This document shows, in pieces, positions 57,773 through 64,000 of a stretch of DNA of 64,000 nucleotides (position 1 is its first letter; each line of letters opens with the position of its first letter). The position numbers and the translations under genes are program-made. The stretch spans positions 62,001 through 126,000 of the forward strand of contig JAEHOE010000010.1 of NCBI GenBank assembly GCA_016858145.1, given 5' to 3'. The notes below the pieces were generated by a model. The model worked only from the letters and a program-made list of their open reading frames with translations, did no database searches and had not been told where the DNA came from. Origin of the DNA: Edaphochlamys debaryana. Taxonomy: Eukaryota > Chlorophyta > Chlorophyceae > Chlamydomonadales.

Positions 57773-60700
57773 TCACTCCGTCCGCCCGTCAGCCCCCTCC
57801 ACCCGCCCACCCTCCTGCGCCAGCGGCTCATCGCCCCCCGCGTTGCCGTGTGCCCGCCAGCCACCCTCTGGCAGCTCCAGGCGCGACGGCACCCCTGGCG
57901 ACACCCCCTGAACCTCCCCAGGCGACGCCCCCGCCGCACGAAACCCCGCACCCTGGTTGCCCGCCGCCACCGTGACCCCACCACCGCTGCCCCCACCGCC
58001 CGCCTGCCGCGCCTCCCCCTCCCCCTCCTGGGCCCCAGCCTCAGCCTGGGAGCCCGGCCTCAGGACGACGACCACGCTCCCCTCGGAGGCTCGGACGCCG
58101 TCGCCACCGTTGCTTAGCGCCTGTGACCCCGGGCCCAGCCGCAGCTCGCCGCCCAGCTCGGCCAGGAAGCCGTGGCCGGTGTTGGCCTCGGCCACGCAGC
58201 CGCCCGCGCTCAGGTCCAGCAGGGCTCCCTCGCCCACGGTGAAGCCGTCCCCGTTCTCCTTAGCCGAGCAGCCTGGGGGGCGAGGGATGAGCACGCAGGG
58301 GGCACGGGTCGAAGTGTGAGGGCGCGCTAGGGTGGCAAATGGGGCTCCTGGGGGACGGGTTGTGGGTTGCAGGGAGGCCAGTCGGCACCGGCAGCTTTAT
58401 GTCTTTGCTCGTTGCTGAGCTGTGTCGGGGAGCAGGCGAGCTCGGGTGCGTGGCCGCAAAGCTTGGGGCGCGCGGGGTTTGGCTGGCAAGGAGAGAGTGC
58501 GACATTGTGCTCACCTCGGCCCAGGGTCATGGTGGAGGCCACGCCGGCCACCGCAAAGCCCACCGTGCACCGTACCGCCTGTGGGTCGGCAGGGCGTGGG
58601 CATCACAGCAGTGGCAGGGTGGACCACCCGAGCGCCTTGCCGCAAAGAGCTTTGAGAGGAAAGGCCACGTCCAGGCCGTGTGAACCTTGCAGCCCGGGCC
58701 GGCCGTGAGGTTGCAATAAGGTAGGCAATGCCGCGCTCAAAGACGCTCAAACTAAGAACGCCCGCATCTCGCACCTTACAGTCCGGGCCGGTCGTCAGCG
58801 TGGCGCCGTCCTGCACCCGCCAGCCGCTACCTGCGTGGCGGTCAAACATGGCACGTCGTGTCAGTGCCAGCTCCGGCGGCCGTCCCACACATGCCCGCAG
58901 CGACGCAGGATTCCAAGTACCAGAAGCACGTAAGTACCGGAGTTGGTGCGGCACATGCGTCGCCGCCCGGCCGCACCATGAAGGGCCCCGCCGACCAGGG
59001 AACCACAACCCTGCCCGCGCGCACAGCCCTTGACGCTCCTCCACAACCCTCGCAGCCGCTCTGTCCCCCCCCCCGCTCTGACCCCGCGCCCAGCGCCCTC
59101 ACCGGCTGCGCCGTGCGCCTCGCAGCCCGCTCCGGCGACCAGCGTGGAGCCCGCTGCGTCCGACGCCGAGTCCGCGGTGAACCCGTACCGGCAGCCACGG
59201 GCCACGCAGCCGTCCCCCACCTCTAGCGCTCCTCCGTCAGCGCTCGCGAACCCCCGATCGCCGCACCGCTCGGCGGTGCAGCGCTCGGCCCTCAGCCGGC
59301 TGCCGGGGCCGGCGGCGAGCAGGCCCGTGCCCTGGTTCTTTCGCGGCACGTCCAGCTCGCTCGCGATGCAGTCGACGGCGAGGGCGGTCGCGCCGCCGAG
59401 GACGACGAGTCCGTGTTTGGGCCCGGGCCCGAGCGTACAGCCCCGGAGCTCCGCCCTCGCCCCGGCTCGCACGCTCACGCAGTTCACGGCCTCCCCCTTC
59501 GCACACGCCACGCGGACCGTGCAGCTGACCAGCTTGACGCTTGCGCCCGCACCCGCTACCGTCACCACATCAAGGGGGGTCAGCTTGCCCACGACCTTCG
59601 CGCTGGCCCGGTGCTTCTCGCCGAGAAAGGTCACGTTGTCGAAGGTCACGTCCGTTGAGCCCTCCACGAGCACCCAGCCCTCAATGGTGCCGTTGCTGAT
59701 TGTGATGCGCGTGAGGCCGGACGGCACCTTGACGAAGTCACCACGCACGTGTCGCCCCCCGAGGTCCACCACGGTGTTTGGCAACGCTGCGGCTCCCATC
59801 TTGGAGGCCCCGCGCCCGCGCTCGAGCTTGGCGGCCGCCACGGGCTGTTTCTTCGCCAGGGAGTCAAGCTGGTGCTGAAGCCGTACCGCACGTGAGATGC
59901 GGCCTGGCTGTGGCGTGCCGGCTTGCATCTCAGCCTGCGGTGCCAGCTGCTGCGGGGGGTCCCCCGTGGCCTCCCGCGCCCGCTTGCAGCCCTTGGCACC
60001 ACTCCTGCCGCCCGCACCCGCTGCCGCCTCCGCCTCTGCCGTCTCGAGAGCCGTGTTACCCGCGCACCTCGCCCCGCCCGCCCCGGCGCCAGCACTTTTG
60101 CTGCCGTCCGCTGGCTGCGGCAGAGGCAAGGCAGGTGCCGGCGGCAGCAGGGGCCCGGGAGCAGCCTCGGGGAGCTCTAGGTGGGCCGAGGCCGCAGCGG
60201 CGTCTGCGGATGCAGCCGAGGCCCCTGCCTGCGTGGCGCCGGCGCCTGCGGTCGCGGTCAGGGTGCCTGTGGCCTCGCGGGCCGCAGCGGCGGCCACGGG
60301 CGGTGCACGCTTGACGGCGCCCTCCTGCACGCCGGTATCTGACAGCTGCACCTGCTCCCCTGAAGCGCCCTCAGCGGCGGCGGAGCAGGGCCCGGCGCTG
60401 CAGCCCGCGGCCTCGCCGTTGCCCCCGAGGCTTGCCGCTGGACCGTTGGTGGTTGCTGACCCTGACGGCCCCGCCTGCCCCCCAGCCTCAGCGGTTGCTG
60501 CGCCCTCGATTGCAGCGGCGCCGGCCCAAGTGTTGTCGTGGTGCGGATTGCGCTTGGGCTTGGCCTTGCGGCCGCGTCTGGTTTCGGCCTTGATGGATGC
60601 CGGCGGGGCAGTGCCTGGCACGGCGCCCGCACACGCCCCACCCGCGGCCAGAGGCTCCGGCTGCCCCGCTGCGGCCGTCGTGAGGCCGTCGCCGCCCCTC

Positions 60701-62049
60701 CTAATGCTGCTCGCACTGAGTGGCTCTGCGGGGCGCGAGCCAAGCTCAGCCACTCCGGTCACCACGCTCGCTCTGCCCTGCGGCTGAGACAGTGCTGGCA
60801 TCGAGGTGGAGGGCTCCTGCGCCGCCTGTCCCACGCACCGCGTCTGGCGTCCTTCTGCCTGAAGGCTGGGCCGCGTTGCGGCAGCCCCCTCCGCCGCTGC
60901 CCGACGCTCAGCGACCTGGCACTTCTGCCCCACCTGCGCCGGCGCTTGCCCTGCCGTGGGCTTGGCCGAATGTGCCACGGCACCGCTGCCATCGGCGCCC
61001 TGCTCTTGGGGAGCACCTGCAGCAGCCGAGGCGGGCTGGGGCCCCTGCAGTTGGGGAGGCGGGCACGCCAGCCCCGCGGCGCATGGCCGGAGCGAAGGGC
61101 CGAGCCCGTCGGCAGAGCCCCCCGAGAGCGGGGGCACCTCAGCAGCTGCTGGGCCGGCGGGGCAGCCGCCGGCCGCCGCCGCAGCGGTGGCGTCTTTGGG
61201 GTCAGCGGCGCCGCATGCGGAAGTAGCCGGGGCAGTGCCGGGAGCCGAGCCGGCCTCGAGACCCTGGACCTCGAGCACAGCTTGCCTGCTGCCGCCGGCG
61301 CCCACAGCAGGGGACGCAGCCAAAGCAGCCCTGGCCGCCGCAGCTTCGCCGTGCCCCTGTGCGGCCGCGGCATCGGGGCCGGCGCCGTGGTCTGCGCGCG
61401 GGTGGGAGCCGGGTGCTGCGGGGAGGCCGGGCTGCGGCGCCCCTCCAGCAGACGCCTGGGCGGGCCCGACCGCACCCAGGAGTGCGTCAGGGGTAGAACC
61501 AGCGGCCGCTAATCCAGCTGGCCCGGCGGTGGTTTCAGGCGCCGTCGCTAGCGTTGCGTTCGCCAGCCGCTCTTTCAGGCCCTGGATCACCGGCGTCCGG
61601 GCCACGCTCTGCTCTTGCAGCCTGCGGGCCGCAAGCAAGTGCTCAACCTCGGCTTCCTCCACCACAGCGAGCTCTGCCCGCTCCTGAGCAAGCCGGGTCA
61701 GAGACTGCGTGTGGGACACCGCCTCCTTGCGTGCGCGGGCAATGTGCTCCAGGTCCGTGTCACGAGTGTTGGCCGGCCCGATGGGCAGCGGCTGCAGCTG
61801 GTCAGTGGCTCCTGGCCCCTACCTAGCTGCTTGCTCCTCCAGCTCCTGAACTCGCTGCCTCCGGGACGCCAGCTGGGGCTGCAGGCGCTTGGCCGCGAGC
61901 CAGTGCTCAGACATTGCGGCCTCCTCAATCGACAACGCAGCCTTCTCCTGATTCAGCCGCACCTCCAGCTGTGCCCGCATAGAAGCCTCCTTCCGAAACC
62001 GGGCCACAACCTCCAGCTCTGTGGTCGTGAGGTTGAGGAGGGCGTCCAT
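57773..62049 (-). pseudogene. Coiled-coil / Ala-rich / beta-helix protein with in-frame TAG
   Basis: Exons: 59103-62049, 58775-58830, 58515-58578, 57773-58272 (1189 codons, in phase). The start MDALLNLTTTELEV at 62049 opens a ~60-residue coiled-coil block (RKEASMRAQLEVRLNQEKAA...). TAG at 61819-61821 follows, and then, in the same frame, a second copy of that block (RKEAVSHTQSLTRLAQERAE...). If translation began after the TAG, the first ATG would be at 61719 (MSHTQSL) and give a 1079-residue protein. A long Ala/Gly/Pro-rich region precedes a right-handed parallel beta-helix from about residue 700 (GLTRITISNGTIEGWVLVEGSTDVTFDNVTF) to near the end (KENGDGFTVGEGALLDLS, NTGHGFLAELGGELRLG). Beta-helices of this type often bind or cleave polysaccharides, but no catalytic motif is visible. 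Function unknown. Confidence 0.65.
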
Positions 62050-63340
62050 GGCTGGGGTGGGGTCACCGACCTGCATGGCAAGGACGACGGGCGACTTGAG
62101 CGCGGAAGAGGCAGAGCGGCCGCAGGCGCAAACTTCATGGACTTGAAGGCCAGGGTCGCGAGGCTGCGTAACGTGCTCTAGCGCGCAGGCTGTCGCTAGC
62201 TCGCGGCAGCTGTCGGGCGACCTGGCACTTCACCGTGCAAGCGCGTGCACACCTACGTGCGCGACTACGCACCGTCAAACGTCGCGTAGCTCTGTAGCCT
62301 GGTTAAACACGTATTGGCCAAGGGGCCATGGGTGCAAGCTGGGGCATTCTAATTTATCACCACAGCAGCTGCGCCAGCCTCCGTTGGCAGCTGGTTGTCA
62401 GCCAAGCGTGCTTGCGGCTCCGGTGAAGGCATCGTTTTTTGTCTTTTTATGAAGCCCGAGCCGCTTCAGAAGCCGCGCACTGTGCTCCTGCGTTGAGCTC
62501 CTATGTGAACGACTTCGTGACTTTCCCATTAGCTCCTAGTCACGGTAGAGTAGATGGCTCAGGTATTAATAGAGCAACAAGCAGAGAGGATGACTGGTTG
62601 AGGCATGGGTTGGCAATAGCTCGAGCTAGCAGCGTGTGTTGTTGAACCGTGTTGAACCCTGTCGGTTCGAGTCTGTGTACACAGCACACTGCTGGTCCAG
62701 GTTGATCGCAGTGATCGCGGACCAAACCCGCACGCAGCAGTCCCGTCGCGCAGCCCCCCGCTTGCCCACGGTCACCCCTGAGTTCCCCCCCCCGCCCACC
62801 AACGTTTGCAGCCAAGTAGTGACCTCCTGTCTGCCCCCGCAGGGCGCCGGCGGTGGCCCGAAGTCTCCCACCATTATTCTCCGCCCATCCCCGCGCTGCC
62901 AACCTGCTCTCCCTCGGCACGCATCGGCGCCCGCAAGTTCCTCCTCTTTCCCCTACCTCCCATTCATATGCATTCAAGCAACTGGCTCGCGGATCCCGCG
63001 GCACCCCTTCCTCTATGATATAAGTACACTGCGGTATGCATCTCAGAGGCCCAGCTCCATCCTCCCTAAGCCGTACGTATGTATACCCTGGCCCGCCGTC
63101 TACGCCTTGCATGCCACCCTAGCCTTCTGCCACGGTCGACGCCACGGCATACACAATTGCTGTCACTTCTACAACCGCCCTCCCTCTCCCTTAAGCTCCC
63201 TGCCCATGCCGGCGGTCGGTCTTCCGCCAAAGGACCGGCGCGCCCAAGCGTGGCAGGTTGGTCAGGGGGCGGGGTGGCCGGCCGCCGTGAAGTAAGGGGG
63301 AGATCCAATCCTGAATGGCGATCCGCTCGTGGCTGACCCG
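62050..63340. other. Intergenic, no gene seen
   Basis: The 5' flank of the beta-helix gene. No spliced or long ATG-initiated frame with family signature. Confidence 0.45.
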
Positions 63341-63437
63341 TCAGTCCTCGGTGTTTACAATGAAGGACCCCCCTGGGGTCACAGCGCTGAACGCTGGGGC
63401 CAAGCGACCCACCTCACGGGCTTGCCCCCTGCAAGCC
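63341..63437 (-). repeat. Dispersed repeat, copy C (3' end only, inverted)
   Basis: The reverse complement matches the last ~95 bases of copies A and B, including the TGTAA (63355-63359 as TTACA) and the terminal CACCGAGGACTG. It is truncated at its 5' end, as expected for reverse-transcribed insertions. Confidence 0.75.
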
Positions 63438-63644
63438 AGAACGCAAGTCCCTGTCATAACTTGCACTGACCACACTCAGGTCCCACCTTAGTCCTTGGCA
63501 CGCAATGACCATGCTCAGCGTGTATCGATGGCCCCTCCTCGGCCGCGCCTCCTACCAGTAACCGTTCACCGTTCATCATGTGCTCACACTGTTGGCCGTA
63601 CACCTCTCGATCCTGGCTCTCCCGACCCCACATTCACTCCCACT

Positions 63645-63835
63645 CTGCGGCTCCCTCCCGTTTGTTATGCGCCGCAGAGGACTATGTCCCCTTTCCGCAA
63701 GGTGCACATCCCATCAAACGCCACGTGTAGCTCACCCGGTCCCCGCCCCTGCCCTGCGGCTCCCTCCCGTTTGTTATGCGCCGCCGGGCGACCCCCCCCC
63801 CCTGCGGCTCCCTCCCGTTTGTTATGCGCCGCAGG
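63645..63835. repeat. Three copies of a 33-35 bp element with CTGCGGC/GCCGCAG ends
   Basis: Near-identical units at 63645-63677, 63753-63786 and 63801-63835. Each starts (C)CTGCGGC and two end GCCGCAG(G), so they have short terminal inverted repeats. Spacing is 108 and 48 bases. Confidence 0.75.
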
Positions 63836-64000
63836 GTGTGCCCCGCCTCCATCAAGGGGCGTCCGGGCCTGCATACTGCACTGATCCGTCCGCCCTGGCC
63901 GCTAGGAAAGGGTGGTCGGTTGGGACCTCATCCCAGCCCCTGTGCGTGAGCCCAACCTCCGCAAAACACTGCAAACGGCCCTCAAACTCGCCTCGTGCTA

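Noticed and set aside
58861..61719. A plus-strand set of long frames antisense to the beta-helix gene (for example 59897-60787)
   Set aside because: They are shadows of a G+C-rich, Ala-rich coding strand; no ATG context, domain or splice logic supports them.
62655..62690. GGTTCGAGTC, like a tRNA T-loop
   Set aside because: The flanks do not form the T stem, and no anticodon or acceptor stem is found.
1..64000. CRISPR arrays, bacterial operons, rRNA genes, telomeric repeats
   Set aside because: None is present; the clustered genes are all intron-containing and the repeats do not have these structures.

Overview
This is nuclear DNA from a green alga, most likely a chlamydomonadalean (volvocine-type) chlorophyte. 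The grounds are intron-dense genes with very high G+C, long G and C runs in the introns, TGTAA-type polyadenylation signals behind several genes, plastid-type leaders, a plant/fungal PurK-PurE fusion and a plastid fibrillin. There is no sign of bacterial operons or ribosome binding sites. I rebuilt the genes by hand from splice junctions. Every complete multi-exon model closes in phase except one, which carries two frameshifts, and two others are interrupted by an in-frame stop.

Layout, left to right. 204-1381 (-): the 5' part of an F420-type NADP oxidoreductase, running off the left edge. 2411-2731: copy A of a dispersed repeat that looks like the 3' end of an mRNA. 4350-10772 (-): 17-exon phosphoribosylaminoimidazole carboxylase (PurK-PurE fusion). 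11757-14528 (+): 9-exon plastid-lipid-associated protein/fibrillin. 15754-20322 (-): SET1. 20910-22702 (-): frameshifted ankyrin-like gene. 23664-26556 (-): intact F-box-like/ankyrin-like paralogue. 27044-31112 (+): SET2. 31908-36211 (+): SET3. 37536-42141 (-): secreted HYR-domain protein. 44177-47676 (-): splicing factor PRP38. 48297-48616: repeat copy B. 48999-49943 (-): SKP1 with an in-frame TGA. 51323-56335 (-): SET4. 57773-62049 (-): coiled-coil plus beta-helix protein with an in-frame TAG. 63341-63437: repeat copy C, inverted.

The core of the window is a family of four paralogous SET-domain (Rubisco-LSMT-like) proteins of about 360 residues. Each begins with a secretory signal peptide, which is unusual for a lysine methyltransferase. 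The most striking observation is inside this family. One conserved Trp codon (TGG) is intact in SET1, split by two introns in SET4 and by three introns in SET2. In SET3 the homologous split codon is preserved, shifted two codons by donor slippage. The models close only if single-nucleotide exons (one G) are included: two each in SET2 and SET3, one in SET4. Each of these Gs sits between a pyrimidine-rich AG acceptor and a GTRAG donor.

A second pattern is that several introns hold decayed direct copies of the 3' end of their upstream exon together with its splice donor, about 50-150 bases away. This suggests that tandem duplication across donors is active here and may be how such micro-exons arise. 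GC-AG introns also recur, and three neighbouring genes show disabling changes.
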